From NCBI GenBank assembly GCA_900454475.1, contig UGSS01000002.1, positions 1,259,605-1,323,604 of the forward strand: 64,000 nt of DNA, in the 5' to 3' direction. Each line of letters starts with the position of its first letter. Position 1 is the stretch's first letter. Below the pieces are notes generated by a model. The model did no database searches and was not told the origin of the DNA. It saw only the letters and a list, made by a program, of their open reading frames with translations. The DNA comes from [Pasteurella] mairii. GTDB taxonomy: Bacteria; Pseudomonadota; Gammaproteobacteria; Enterobacterales; Pasteurellaceae. Shown here piece by piece: positions 10,963 through 25,096 of this stretch. The translations under genes were made by a program, and so were the position numbers.

Positions 10963-12150
10963 TTATAAACGATCCAATCCTTTGCGTAAATCAGCTATTA
11001 ATTCCTCGACCGCTTCAAGTCCAATATGGACGCGAATTAACGTACCTGTCAACGGACGATTGATCGCCGGGCGGATCTTGGCGATTTCTTCCGGTTGGTT
11101 ATATAAAATCAATGATTCAAATCCGCCCCAAGAGTACGCCATCCCGAATAATTCAAAATGATCCATAAAAGCCGATAATTGTTGATCTGTCAATTTTTGC
11201 TTCAATTCAAAAGAAAATAAGCCACAAGAACCAGAAAAATCCCGTTTAAAATACTCATGCCCTGGGCAGCTTGGCAATGCCGGATGATACACGGTTTTTA
11301 CTTCCGGTTGTTCCTGCAACCATTTGGCAACTTTAATGCTACTAATTTCATGTTGCTGCAAACGGAGCATCAAACTGCGAATTCCTCTTGCTGTCATGTA
11401 AGCTGTCTCTGCATCTACCATTTGCCCCATTAAATACGAATGTTCACGCAATTGCGCCCAACATCTCTCATTAGCAACCGCAGTGCCAATCAACGCATCA
11501 GAATGCCCCACCAAATATTTGGTTCCTGCCTGAATAGAAATATCAATACCGAAATCCAATGCCTTGAATAATACACCGCCACTCCAAGTATTATCGATCA
11601 TGATGACAATTTCCGGATTAACCGCTCTCACTGCGTTAACAATCGTCGGAATATCGGGAACTTCCATTGTCAGCGAACTCGGCGCTTCCAAAAATAACAC
11701 TTTGGTATTCGGCTGCACCAATTGGGCAATTTTTTCCCCGATAAGCGGATCATAGAAGGTCGTTTGTATATTCATTTTTTGCAAAATAGTCGTACAGAAC
11801 TCTTGAGTTGGCTCATACGCCGCCCCCGTCATTAAGACATGATCGCCACTGGCAACAAAAGACAAAATACTATTGGTCACCGCCGCCGCACCGCACGGAT
11901 ACAAATAACAACCCGCGCCCCCCTCCAATTCGCACATCAACTCTTGCAAAGCGAAATGCGTTAACGTACCGCGACGCCCATAAAATAGCCCGCCTTTAAA
12001 ACGGTTTTGTGTTGCTTTTTTCTTTTCTTCTAAGCTATCAAAAACCAATGATGAAGCGCGTTGGATAACGGGATTGACACTCCCTTGCGTTACGCGTTTG
12101 TTGCGTCCGGAATGGATTAATCTCGTTGCTACAGAATTTAAGTTAGACAT
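10963..12150 (-). CDS. metC: Cystathionine beta-lyase-type PLP enzyme
   Basis: Cys/Met-metabolism PLP enzyme, best matching cystathionine beta-lyase, which cleaves cystathionine to homocysteine, pyruvate and ammonia. It has 395 residues. Visible elements are the N-terminal [47 protein letters not shown], and the PLP lysine motif [14 protein letters not shown] near residue 209. The C-terminal SWGGFESL matches MetC more than MetB. Substrate choice inside this family cannot be settled by eye. It is transcribed convergently to folK and divergently from the peroxiredoxin gene. Confidence 0.88.
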   Translation of the reverse strand: MSNLNSVATRLIHSGRNKRVTQGSVNPVIQRASSLVFDSLEEKKKATQNRFKGGLFYGRRGTLTHFALQELMCELEGGAGCYLYPCGAAAVTNSILSFVASGDHVLMTGAAYEPTQEFCTTILQKMNIQTTFYDPLIGEKIAQLVQPNTKVLFLEAPSSLTMEVPDIPTIVNAVRAVNPEIVIMIDNTWSGGVLFKALDFGIDISIQAGTKYLVGHSDALIGTAVANERCWAQLREHSYLMGQMVDAETAYMTARGIRSLMLRLQQHEISSIKVAKWLQEQPEVKTVYHPALPSCPGHEYFKRDFSGSCGLFSFELKQKLTDQQLSAFMDHFELFGMAYSWGGFESLILYNQPEEIAKIRPAINRPLTGTLIRVHIGLEAVEELIADLRKGLDRL

Positions 12151-12316
12151 AATGTTGTTTCCCGTTTTATTTAATTAGAAATAAATAATTAGTTTAATAG
12201 ATAAAATCAACTATTCAACTGAAATTAATTTTTTTACAATGCTCGACGTTAATTTTTTACTTATTTTGCTTCTCAGCAAAATTTGTTATCAATCCATCAT
12301 TAAGGAGATTTTTACT

Positions 12317-12919
12317 ATGGTATTAGTTACTCGTCAAGCCCCAGATTTTACCGCTTCTGCTGTTTTAGGTAACGGTGAAATTGTTGATAACTTCAATTTT
12401 AAACAACATGTTGCTGGTAAAGCTGCGGTCGTGTTCTTCTATCCGCTTGATTTTACATTCGTTTGTCCATCAGAATTAATCGCATTTGATCACCGTTATG
12501 CTGAATTCCAAAAACGAGGTGTTGAAGTTGTCGGCGTTTCTATTGACTCTGAATTTACTCACAACGCGTGGCGTAATACCTCAACAGAGAATGGCGGTAT
12601 CGGTCAAGTACAATACGCGTTAGTCGGTGACGTAAAACACAGTATCGCTCAAGCTTATGGTATTGAACACCCAGAAGCAGGCGTGGCATTACGTGCCTCA
12701 TTCTTAATTGACAAAAACGGTGTAGTTCGTCACCAAGTGGTTAACGATCTTCCATTAGGTCGTAATATCGACGAAATGTTACGTATGGTTGATGCGTTAC
12801 AATTCCACGAAGAGCACGGTGAAGTTTGTCCGGCACAATGGGAAAAAGGCAAAGAAGGGATGAAAGATAACCCAGAAGGTGTTGCAAAATACCTAAAACA
12901 ACACGCAGATCAACTTTAA
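12317..12919 (+). CDS. 2-Cys peroxiredoxin (AhpC/TSA family)
   Basis: Thiol peroxidase that reduces H2O2 and organic peroxides in the cytoplasm. The peroxidatic cysteine is in FYPLDFTFVCPSELIAF near residue 50, and the resolving cysteine is in HGEVCPAQWEKG near 170, the typical 2-Cys layout. The ATG at 12317 follows TAAGGAGA at normal spacing and gives 200 residues, the usual length. An upstream in-frame extension to 12239 lacks a good ribosome site and is rejected. Codon use is strongly biased, as expected for an abundant protein. No AhpF is next to it, so the reductant is unknown. Confidence 0.93.
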   Translation: MVLVTRQAPDFTASAVLGNGEIVDNFNFKQHVAGKAAVVFFYPLDFTFVCPSELIAFDHRYAEFQKRGVEVVGVSIDSEFTHNAWRNTSTENGGIGQVQYALVGDVKHSIAQAYGIEHPEAGVALRASFLIDKNGVVRHQVVNDLPLGRNIDEMLRMVDALQFHEEHGEVCPAQWEKGKEGMKDNPEGVAKYLKQHADQL

Positions 12920-12960
12920 TCGCTAGATTTTTGCATTTATTTTATTTAGGACTGTATGTA

Positions 12961-12993
12961 AACACCTTTCGGTAACGAAAGGTGTTTTTTATT
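12961..12993 (+). terminator. Terminator of the peroxiredoxin gene
   Basis: AACACCTTTCG (12961-12971) pairs with CGAAAGGTGTT (12976-12986) around GTAA, followed by a T run. It is a strong, perfect 11-bp stem. Confidence 0.88.
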
Positions 12994-13115
12994 TTCCGTC
13001 AAAAAATAAAACGCCAAAAGTGCAGTCGTTTTTACTTGCATATTGGTTTTTTTAAATTGTAAATCTAGGATTTACATAACTTTACAAACCTTTATATTGA
13101 CTCATCCGACCAGAT

Positions 13116-13166
13116 ATAGAAAAATAGTGCTCCCCTTTTAATTAAAGGGGAGCACTATTTTTCTAT
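13116..13166. repeat. Perfect 23-bp inverted repeat upstream of the autotransporter
   Basis: Arms 13116-13138 and 13144-13166 are exact reverse complements around a 5-base loop (TAATT). The right arm ends 21 bases before the adhesin ATG, so the repeat is either in the 5' leader or overlaps the promoter. A T run (TATTTTTCTAT) lies at the end of the right arm, so it could also attenuate transcription. It is too far from the peroxiredoxin gene, which has its own terminator, to be that gene's terminator. Function unknown. Confidence 0.9.
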
Positions 13167-13187
13167 GTTTATGGAGTGATATATATT

Positions 13188-19043
<5,856 letters not shown>

Positions 19044-19093
19044 TCACTCCGTGGACAATCGATAACTGATGTCTATTGTCCGTCCTTAATATT

Positions 19094-19124
19094 AAAAAGT
19101 GTTGGTATTGCCAACACTTTTTTT
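19094..19124 (+). terminator. Terminator of the adhesin gene
   Basis: AAAAAGTGTTGG (19094-19105) pairs with CCAACACTTTTT (19111-19122) around a 5-base loop, followed by more T. It lies 51 bases after the adhesin stop. Confidence 0.88.
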
Positions 19125-19152
19125 ATGTAGAGAAACTAAGGACTAAGTGCGG

Positions 19153-20313
19153 TCATTTTGGTAGCAGATTTTCATATCGCTCATCGGTCAAGGTTTTCAA
19201 AAAGGCTTCCAACGCTTCAATTTGCTCATCAGATAAGGGAGTTCCTTTCAAATCCTCATGCGCCAATGTCGCCTCGTATTCCGGCGCTTCCCATTGCTGT
19301 TGTGTTTCCGGATTTAGCTTACGCTGTGGATTATTATAATGATCTAAAAACAATAATACGGTTTTCAATTCCTTAAAAACGCCATTGTGCATATAAGGCG
19401 CGGTCACCGCCACATTGCGCAAGGTTGGCACTTTAAATTTCCCCTTTTGCGCCACATCGCCATTCACCCTCGGATTATCCAACAACCCATTATCCACAAA
19501 ATCGGGCGCCAAATTATTGTGGGCAATTAATGCTGTATTTTTGGGCACGCCAATATTGTAATAATGGTAATTACTAAAGGTTTCTTCCCCATGATTTCCC
19601 TTTTGCAATTGATGACAATTCGCGCAATTGGTTTGATTTTTATCGAAAAATAATGACCGCCCTTTTTCTTCCAATTCCGTCAATTGATATTCTTGGCGCA
19701 GGAATTTATCATATTTACTATCAAATGGTGTCAACAAGGGTTTTTCTTGCTGGAAAGTAGCAATCGCCTCTTCCATTGCGGCATAGACGTTATCCACAGA
19801 TTGCCATACCTGTTCGCCATAATGTTGCGTAAATAACCCGATATATATCGGCAAACTCGCCAAACGTTTTGCCACTTCTAATTTACTCGGCATCCCCATT
19901 TCAAGCGGATTAAGCGGCGGTCCGCCCGCTTGCTCGGCTAAATTTTTTGCTCGCCCATCCCAAAATTGTCCGCCGATATATTGTTGCGTTTTTTCATCAA
20001 AATAAAATTCCGGCGAATATTTGGCATATAACATGGTTGGCGAATTGCGATTACCGAATAAATGCGGATCATCGCCGGCAGAAACCATTTTTTGCGCACT
20101 GTTTTCGCGCAAATCCACAAAAGCAGTATCCGGATTATGACAAGTTGAACAATTTTGCGTTTGATTTCGGGAAAGTGCGGTATCAAAAAATAAAATTTGT
20201 CCTAATAAGGCTTTATCAATGCCTTGTTCTGGCATCACTCGCGGTTCTTTTTCTAAGGCATTTGCCACATTACTGCACAGGCTTAATAAAATCAGGGAAT
20301 GAAAAAATCGCAT
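19153..20313 (-). CDS. Di-haem cytochrome c peroxidase (CcpA/MauG family)
   Basis: Periplasmic enzyme that reduces H2O2 with electrons from c-type cytochromes. The ATG at 20313 follows TTGAGG at 6-base spacing and gives 386 residues with a signal peptide (MRFFHSLILLSLCSNVANA). Haem-binding motifs CSTCH (near residue 55) and CANCH (near 228) are present, with YIGGQFWDGRA and APYMHNGVF from the conserved family core. A TTG at 20325 is in frame but less likely. It is divergent from the ytfE-like gene across an FNR-like site, fitting induction at low oxygen. An uptake signal lies just after the gene at 19143 and another inside at 20172. Confidence 0.92.
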   Translation of the reverse strand: MRFFHSLILLSLCSNVANALEKEPRVMPEQGIDKALLGQILFFDTALSRNQTQNCSTCHNPDTAFVDLRENSAQKMVSAGDDPHLFGNRNSPTMLYAKYSPEFYFDEKTQQYIGGQFWDGRAKNLAEQAGGPPLNPLEMGMPSKLEVAKRLASLPIYIGLFTQHYGEQVWQSVDNVYAAMEEAIATFQQEKPLLTPFDSKYDKFLRQEYQLTELEEKGRSLFFDKNQTNCANCHQLQKGNHGEETFSNYHYYNIGVPKNTALIAHNNLAPDFVDNGLLDNPRVNGDVAQKGKFKVPTLRNVAVTAPYMHNGVFKELKTVLLFLDHYNNPQRKLNPETQQQWEAPEYEATLAHEDLKGTPLSDEQIEALEAFLKTLTDERYENLLPK

Positions 20314-20396
20314 AGTGTACCTCAAGTTTAGGAAATTTTTTCCTAAGCATAGCGAGAAAAAACCAATAAAACACTACATATTTTAAGGTAGTCCGT

Positions 20397-20410
20397 TTGA
20401 TTTATATCAT
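20397..20410. promoter_or_regulatory. FNR-like operator between the peroxidase gene and ytfE
   Basis: TTGATTTATATCAT matches the FNR consensus TTGAT-N4-ATCAA at nine of ten positions. It lies 84 bases before the peroxidase ATG and 92 bases before the ytfE-like ATG, so one site could serve both. In H. influenzae ytfE is reported to be FNR-activated. Confidence 0.6.
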
Positions 20411-20501
20411 CTTTTTGCCATTTTTTAACAAAAAAACTTTCACGCGACAAGATTATACCTTACTATTTTAGTCAGCTTTTATTTTTATCTTGGAGAAAAT
20501 G

Positions 20502-20999
20502 ATGTCAACAGAAACAACCTTTAAAAGCGATGAACAATTACAAACTGCCAGCTATAACGATACGATTGAATATATTCTTTCCCGTTTCCATCAACGCCAC
20601 AGAGAACAACTTGAAGCGTTAATTCCTTTAGCGGAAAAATTAGAAAATCATCATGGTGAACGTGAAGATTGTCCGGTCGGTATCGCCGCCGCCTTGCAAC
20701 AAGCCTACCGCGATCTGGCTCAACATATGATGAAAGAAGAGCGCGTTCTGTTTCCGATGATCCAAGCCGGCAATTATGCGATGGCAAGAATGCCGATTCA
20801 GATGATGGAATTTGAACACGAAGAACATAGTAACGCACTTGAATTACTGCTTTCTCTTACCAATAATCTCACGCCACCAGTGGACGCTTGCACTACTTGG
20901 CAAACCCTTTATCAAGGTATCGGCGAATTTATCACTGATTTACGCCAACATATTCACACAGAAAATGATATTTTATTTGCCCGTGTCATTGCGCAATAA
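20502..20999 (+). CDS. ytfE: YtfE-like iron-sulfur cluster repair protein, hemerythrin domain only
   Basis: Di-iron hemerythrin-like protein of the RIC family, which helps repair iron-sulfur clusters after nitric oxide or oxidative stress. Iron ligands are visible as FHQRHREQL, HHGE, HMMKEERVLFP, EFEHEEH and HIHTEND. Of the tandem ATGs at 20499 and 20502, the second sits 6 bases from GGAG and gives 165 residues. E. coli YtfE has about 220, and the N-terminal ScdA domain with its cysteine pair is absent here, with no trace upstream. The stop codon lies at the edge of the IS200-type element that follows. Confidence 0.85.
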   Translation: MSTETTFKSDEQLQTASYNDTIEYILSRFHQRHREQLEALIPLAEKLENHHGEREDCPVGIAAALQQAYRDLAQHMMKEERVLFPMIQAGNYAMARMPIQMMEFEHEEHSNALELLLSLTNNLTPPVDACTTWQTLYQGIGEFITDLRQHIHTENDILFARVIAQ

Positions 21000-21727
21000 C
21001 AATCCGCCCGTAAAACGGGCGGTTTTTAGGCTACCCTATAAGGGCCTAGGACTTCACATGCCCCTCAAGGGGCATGTGAAAAGACCGACAACCGCACAAT
21101 GACTCTATGGCTTACCCCTTAAAGGGGTCTACATATTCTTTCTTCGATAAATTATCCTGAATCATATCTTCTTTTTCTTGATTCCTGATGTATTCTTCCA
21201 CTACTTTTGTGTTTAAGCCTACCGTACTCACATAGTAGCCTTTCGCCCAAAAGTGCCTATTTCCGTATTTGTATTTTAAATTCCCATGTCGTTCAAATAT
21301 CATCAATGAAGATTTACCTTTAAGATATCCCATAAAACTCGACACTGCCAATTTCGGCGGTATCTTTAATAGCATATGAATATGCTCTTTCATTGCATGA
21401 GCTTCTATGATTTCTACATTTTTGTAGTCACATAATTGCCTTAATATCCCTCCTATATCAACTCGCAATTTCCCATAAATTGCCTTTCTTCGATATTTCG
21501 GAATAAACACAATATGATACTTACTGTTCCATCTCGTGTGTGATAGACTTGAATCGTCATTGGATTTACTTGCCATAACTTATCCTCCTATATTTTGAAT
21601 TTTGGTTGTCAGCCTTATTCATTATATAGCGAGGATTTTTCATTTCTGCTCAACGCTTAAGCTTTTTGATTCCATACGCATAGCGTATGGTTTTTATAGG
21701 CAGACTTTGTCTGCCTATAATAAAAAA
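20995..21727. mobile_element. IS200-type insertion sequence, copy 1
   Basis: This 733-bp segment appears identical to 40684-41416, which sets its outer limits. It has no terminal inverted repeats but subterminal hairpins, as usual in IS200/IS605 elements. CACATGCCCC pairs with its complement at 21055-21078. CCATACGC/GCGTATGG lies at 21672-21690 and TATAGGCAGAC/GTCTGCCTATA at 21695-21719. A terminator-like stem CCGCCCG/CGGGCGG with T5 (21004-21027) lies at the tnpA 3' side. The segment begins inside the ytfE stop codon and ends in an A run next to another terminator. Confidence 0.93.
21112..21576 (-). CDS. tnpA: IS200-family Y1 transposase, copy 1
   Basis: Single-strand HUH transposase of 154 residues. 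Motifs: WNSKYHIVFIPKYRRK at the N terminus, EAHAMKEHIHMLLKIPP with the HxH metal site near residue 65, and GYYVSTVGLN near 115, where the catalytic tyrosine is expected. A strong ribosome site (AGGAGGAT) precedes the ATG. No tnpB or omega RNA gene is attached, consistent with IS200 rather than IS605. The protein is identical to that at 40801-41265. Confidence 0.96.
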   Translation of the reverse strand: MASKSNDDSSLSHTRWNSKYHIVFIPKYRRKAIYGKLRVDIGGILRQLCDYKNVEIIEAHAMKEHIHMLLKIPPKLAVSSFMGYLKGKSSLMIFERHGNLKYKYGNRHFWAKGYYVSTVGLNTKVVEEYIRNQEKEDMIQDNLSKKEYVDPFKG

Positions 21728-21729
21728 AC

Positions 21730-21756
21730 AGGCGCGAATTCATCGCGCCTATTTTT
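21730..21756. terminator. Terminator next to the IS200 copy
   Basis: AGGCGCGA (21730-21737) pairs with TCGCGCCT (21743-21750), with A and T runs on either side. It probably terminated ytfE before the element arrived. On the minus strand the element follows its T run. Confidence 0.7.
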
Positions 21757-21833
21757 CTCCAATCCGTGGCAATCTGATGTTGCCTAAAGTGCGGTCATTT
21801 TTCTGACATTTTGGTAGTTTTGTCTGGTCTTTT

Positions 21834-22424
21834 TTACAAAACGCCCGCTAACTCAAAAAAGGCACGATAGGCTTCCGCTTTTTTCTCCAAACTCAAAGGA
21901 TAAGCACGCGACGTGGACGGCACGCGATATAACTTCAGCGCTCGCCCGGCAAAAGGAAAGTCAATAAACTCATTGGTTTTCGGCTCTTTCAGTTTTTCCG
22001 GCACTAAACTAAACAAGGCTTCCGTAGCTTTGCCACCGGTGGTAAAAATCCATGTGCAGCGCGGAAGTTGTTGCAGGATATTCGCCAACGGAACCGGCTC
22101 CACAATTTTTAAAAATTTATCCGACGCATTGCCTTGCTCGCGGATAGCTTTCCATACCGTCGGGCAAGAAGCAATCCCCCGTTCCATTAAAAATGCCTTA
22201 ATTCGCTCCGCATCAAAGCGCTTTTCGCCTTTGACTTGGAAATAGGTTTTATCGTTGAAAAAGACCAAACCATAAATTCGCCACATATCATTTTGAAAAT
22301 TGGGATAGTGAAACTCCATACAACGCTTTTCAGGCGTCGGCGGAAAGGTTCCCATCATCATTACCGTCGCCTGTGGCGGCAATACGGGCGGAAATGGATG
22401 GCGTTCAATTAGTTGAAGTGGCAT
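21834..22424 (-). CDS. Uracil-DNA glycosylase-family protein
   Basis: Likely a base-excision enzyme of the UDG superfamily. It has 196 residues from the ATG at 22424, whose ribosome site AAAGG is well spaced; an ATG two codons upstream is too close to that site. Visible motifs are MMMGTFPPTPEKRC near the N terminus, YPNFQNDMWRIYG, and YRVPSTSRAYPLSLEKK near the C terminus, in the place of the usual UDG loop. The exact substrate (uracil, mispaired base or other) cannot be read from the sequence. It is flanked by an uptake signal at 21786. Confidence 0.75.
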   Translation of the reverse strand: MPLQLIERHPFPPVLPPQATVMMMGTFPPTPEKRCMEFHYPNFQNDMWRIYGLVFFNDKTYFQVKGEKRFDAERIKAFLMERGIASCPTVWKAIREQGNASDKFLKIVEPVPLANILQQLPRCTWIFTTGGKATEALFSLVPEKLKEPKTNEFIDFPFAGRALKLYRVPSTSRAYPLSLEKKAEAYRAFFELAGVL

Positions 22425-22522
22425 AAACATCCTTTCTATTATTCATAACCTAGGATTTATCCTAACATTTTAGCCCATTAATCATAACCAGCGGACATAT
22501 TCTGATTGCCCTTCTTCATTTC

Positions 22523-23089
22523 TTACCCGATTTGTGCAATTAATTTCTTCGTCAGCTCAATGACTTGCTGAATTTCTTCCAGGCTAAGTTTCCCCTCTTT
22601 AACAAATTTGACTTTTCCGTTGTGATCCAACACCACAATCAAACTTTCTTTTTCTTTCAAATCCCACGCATTTTTGACCGCACTTTGTTGGTCTAAAATC
22701 ACTTGGCTTCGCATATTTTCTTTTTTACCGCGCTCGGCACTGCTTTTCACAAACGCACCGGTACCAATAATCGCATCATCCGCATTAATAATCGTCGTTG
22801 TTTGATATTTTGCCGGATCAAAATGCTGAGTTTTGATAGCCTCCATCAAGGGTTCATTTTTTTCTTTCACACTGGCGCGCCCAGCAATATGTTGCAAAAT
22901 ACGCACTTTTCCACTCAACGCCGAGGATTGCCAAGCATGATAGGTCACGTCTTTGCCATTTACCGTCAACTCGCCCTCATCCGCCACAGTTACTGGCGCA
23001 ATCGAGGCATTTAGTTGAATATTGTGTGCGGTTGCAGGCAGGGTAAAAAGTGCGGTGCAAAATCCGCATAAAATAGCATATTTTTTCAT
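22523..23089 (-). CDS. ytfJ: YtfJ-family periplasmic protein
   Basis: 188 residues with an N-terminal signal peptide (MKKYAILCGFCTALFTLPATA). The rest matches the YtfJ family, a thioredoxin-fold-like group of unknown function: GKVRILQHIAGR, IINADDAIIGTGAFVKSS, and VLDHNGKVKFVKEGKLS. No CxxC active site is present. An upstream uptake signal overlaps the 5' end at 23048 and one is internal at 22677. It appears to be monocistronic. Confidence 0.85.
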   Translation of the reverse strand: MKKYAILCGFCTALFTLPATAHNIQLNASIAPVTVADEGELTVNGKDVTYHAWQSSALSGKVRILQHIAGRASVKEKNEPLMEAIKTQHFDPAKYQTTTIINADDAIIGTGAFVKSSAERGKKENMRSQVILDQQSAVKNAWDLKEKESLIVVLDHNGKVKFVKEGKLSLEEIQQVIELTKKLIAQIG

Positions 23090-23234
23090 TTGTTAAATTC
23101 CTGTAGTAAAAATGTTTCTCTATTTTACTCTAATTTAACACCCATACCAACGAAAAACCAGATATTTTGGTTGGTTCAGATTTTTTTGTTATACTCTTTC
23201 GCCCACCAACATTCGGTTATTTTAAGAGGAAAAA

Positions 23235-23570
23235 ATGGAAAATATACCTAACTGCCCAAATTGTCACAGCGAATATACCTATCATGATGGCGTGCAATTT
23301 GTCTGCCCCGATTGTGCTCATGAATGGTCGCTACAAGATATGGTTGAAGAAAACGAAGAAAAAACGGTAAAAGACAGCAATGGCAATATCTTGCAAGACG
23401 GTGATTCAGTGATTTTAATTAAAGATCTTAAAGTCAAAGGCTCCTCTATCGTCTTGAAAAAAGGCACAAAAGCGAAAAATATTCGTTTAGTCGAAGGCGA
23501 TCACGACGTGGATTGTAAAATTGACGGTCAAAGTTTTTCCTTGAAATCGGAATTTTTGAAAAAAGCCTAA
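23235..23570 (+). CDS. yjdM: YjdM/PhnA-family zinc-ribbon protein
   Basis: 111 residues. An N-terminal zinc ribbon ([13 protein letters not shown], then [10 protein letters not shown]) is followed by the PhnA domain with [23 protein letters not shown]. The old name, alkylphosphonate utilisation operon protein, rests on gene neighbourhood in E. coli; its biochemical role is not established. The ATG follows AAGAGGAAAAA. It converges on ureD with a shared terminator. Confidence 0.92.
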   Translation: MENIPNCPNCHSEYTYHDGVQFVCPDCAHEWSLQDMVEENEEKTVKDSNGNILQDGDSVILIKDLKVKGSSIVLKKGTKAKNIRLVEGDHDVDCKIDGQSFSLKSEFLKKA

Positions 23571-23580
23571 GTAAAAGCGA

Positions 23581-23608
23581 AAAACGGACGCTCTGTCCGT
23601 TTTTTATA
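23581..23608. terminator. Bidirectional terminator between yjdM and ureD
   Basis: AAAACGGAC (23581-23589) pairs with GTCCGTTTT (23595-23603) around GCTCT, followed by T. The ureD stop codon lies within the T run, so the urease transcript would end in the same structure. Confidence 0.85.
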
Positions 23609-24413
23609 TGGCTGACACCCTTTTTAAACGCTTACCAATCTGCGAGAAAAAACGTTCAATTGCCTCTGCTCGATACGCCAACGCCCGAATAAACAACCCG
23701 CCGGCATTCAACTGGGAAATGCCGATTTCTAGCCTCTCAGTGTCGGCATAATCTTGTTGCAATTGGCTGACCAAGGCTTTGATTTGCCCATGCTCCAACC
23801 TTAAATCTACATACACCAAAGATCCTTGATGGGAAAAATCTTCCATCTGGCTTAAGGCAGTCAACGCCATGGTTTCCGGCTGCCAATAGATTCGATCTGA
23901 TAATAAAGGGTGGCGTTGATGAGTGATGCGTAAATAGGAGGAAAAACAACGAAATGCAAAGCGTTCCCCATTTAATACGCGACCAATCGCCACGATTTCC
24001 CCGTAAATCAGCCGACTTTGCGCTGCCATTTCAATTTCAGTGGTTTGCTGCAACGCGCTGTCTTTGTGCAACACTAAAGGATGCGGCAAATAAAAAAGCG
24101 CGCTATTTTCCGCTAAAGTAATCTTAGTCTGTTGCTTGGCGACATCCATAGCGTTCATGGCTTGCACACGCGTAAAGGCTTGCGTGGTTAACGAAAGTGC
24201 GGTGTTTTTTGCCAACAAAATGTCCACCTCAATTTCATCGCCGCCAAGTAAACCCGGTGACGAACTCATTTGCATGGTATGCAATTCATGCGCCCAAGCC
24301 TCGTCCTCCGGCGGTAATGTCATCAATTTAAAGGGAGGCGAGACAAAATAGCGATCTAATTGCGTCTTACCTTGCGCGTTGCATTTTGTGGATAAAATCA
24401 ATTGGGTTTTCAT
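23604..24413 (-). CDS. ureD: Urease accessory protein UreD (UreH)
   Basis: Scaffold that binds the urease apoprotein and, with UreF and UreG, delivers nickel to the active site. It has 269 residues with family motifs MQMSSSPGLLGGDEIEVDILL and ALSLTTQAFTRVQ near the N terminus and YGEIVAIGRVLNGERFAF in the middle. It is the last gene of ureABCEFGD, 3 bases after ureG. Confidence 0.95.
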   Translation of the reverse strand: MKTQLILSTKCNAQGKTQLDRYFVSPPFKLMTLPPEDEAWAHELHTMQMSSSPGLLGGDEIEVDILLAKNTALSLTTQAFTRVQAMNAMDVAKQQTKITLAENSALFYLPHPLVLHKDSALQQTTEIEMAAQSRLIYGEIVAIGRVLNGERFAFRCFSSYLRITHQRHPLLSDRIYWQPETMALTALSQMEDFSHQGSLVYVDLRLEHGQIKALVSQLQQDYADTERLEIGISQLNAGGLFIRALAYRAEAIERFFSQIGKRLKRVSAI

Positions 24414-24416
24414 GCA

Positions 24417-25052
24417 TTAACGCACCAAATTTTGTGGTTCCGGCATGTGTTTGAGTAACGCATATTTTTCAATCCAACCAATTACACTGTCCAAATTTTC
24501 TTTTTTCATCAAATTGGTAAACACAAAAGGCTGACCTTGGCGCATACGCCGCGCATCACGCTCCATCACTCTTAAATCCGCGCCGACAAATGGTGCTAAA
24601 TCGGTTTTATTAATCACCAACAAATCCGAACGAGTGATACCCGGTCCGCCTTTGCGCGGAATTTTTTCCCCTTGCGCCACGTCGATCACAAAAATCGTCA
24701 CATCCGCTAAATCCGGGCTAAAAGTCGCCGACAAATTATCGCCACCAGATTCAATAAAAATAATTTCTACGTCCGGAAAACGCGCCACCATTTCATCCAC
24801 TGCCTCTAAATTCATGGACGCATCTTCGCGGATGGCAGTGTGTGGACAACCGCCGGTTTCTACGCCCATAATACGCTCTGCCGGCAATAGGCTATTTTTG
24901 GTTAAAAATTCCGCATCTTCTTGGGTATAAATATCGTTGGTAATCACCGCAACGCTATATTTGTCCGCCATTTCGCGCGTGAGTTTTTCGATTAATGCGG
25001 TTTTTCCCGCTCCCACAGGACCAGCAACCCCGATTTTAATATAATTACGCAT
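24417..25052 (-). CDS. ureG: Urease accessory GTPase UreG
   Basis: SIMIBI-class GTPase that supplies energy and nickel for urease maturation. The P-loop is [17 protein letters not shown] at residues 8-24. The metal-binding CPH motif is [13 protein letters not shown] near 70, and the NKTD guanine motif is [13 protein letters not shown] near 150. The 211 residues are normal. It lies 44 bases after ureF, with an uptake signal at 25083. Confidence 0.97.
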   Translation of the reverse strand: MRNYIKIGVAGPVGAGKTALIEKLTREMADKYSVAVITNDIYTQEDAEFLTKNSLLPAERIMGVETGGCPHTAIREDASMNLEAVDEMVARFPDVEIIFIESGGDNLSATFSPDLADVTIFVIDVAQGEKIPRKGGPGITRSDLLVINKTDLAPFVGADLRVMERDARRMRQGQPFVFTNLMKKENLDSVIGWIEKYALLKHMPEPQNLVR

Positions 25053-25096
25053 GGATTTTTCCTTAAAAAAACATCAAAAATAACCGCACTTTTTGC

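Noticed and set aside
12150-12316. OxyR-type site upstream of the peroxiredoxin gene
   Set aside because: ATAG and CTAT occur with a 10-base gap, but the full four-part OxyR spacing is not there.
13176-13187. GTG start for the adhesin four codons upstream
   Set aside because: It overlaps the GGAG ribosome site, and the family's extended signal region begins at the ATG at 13188.
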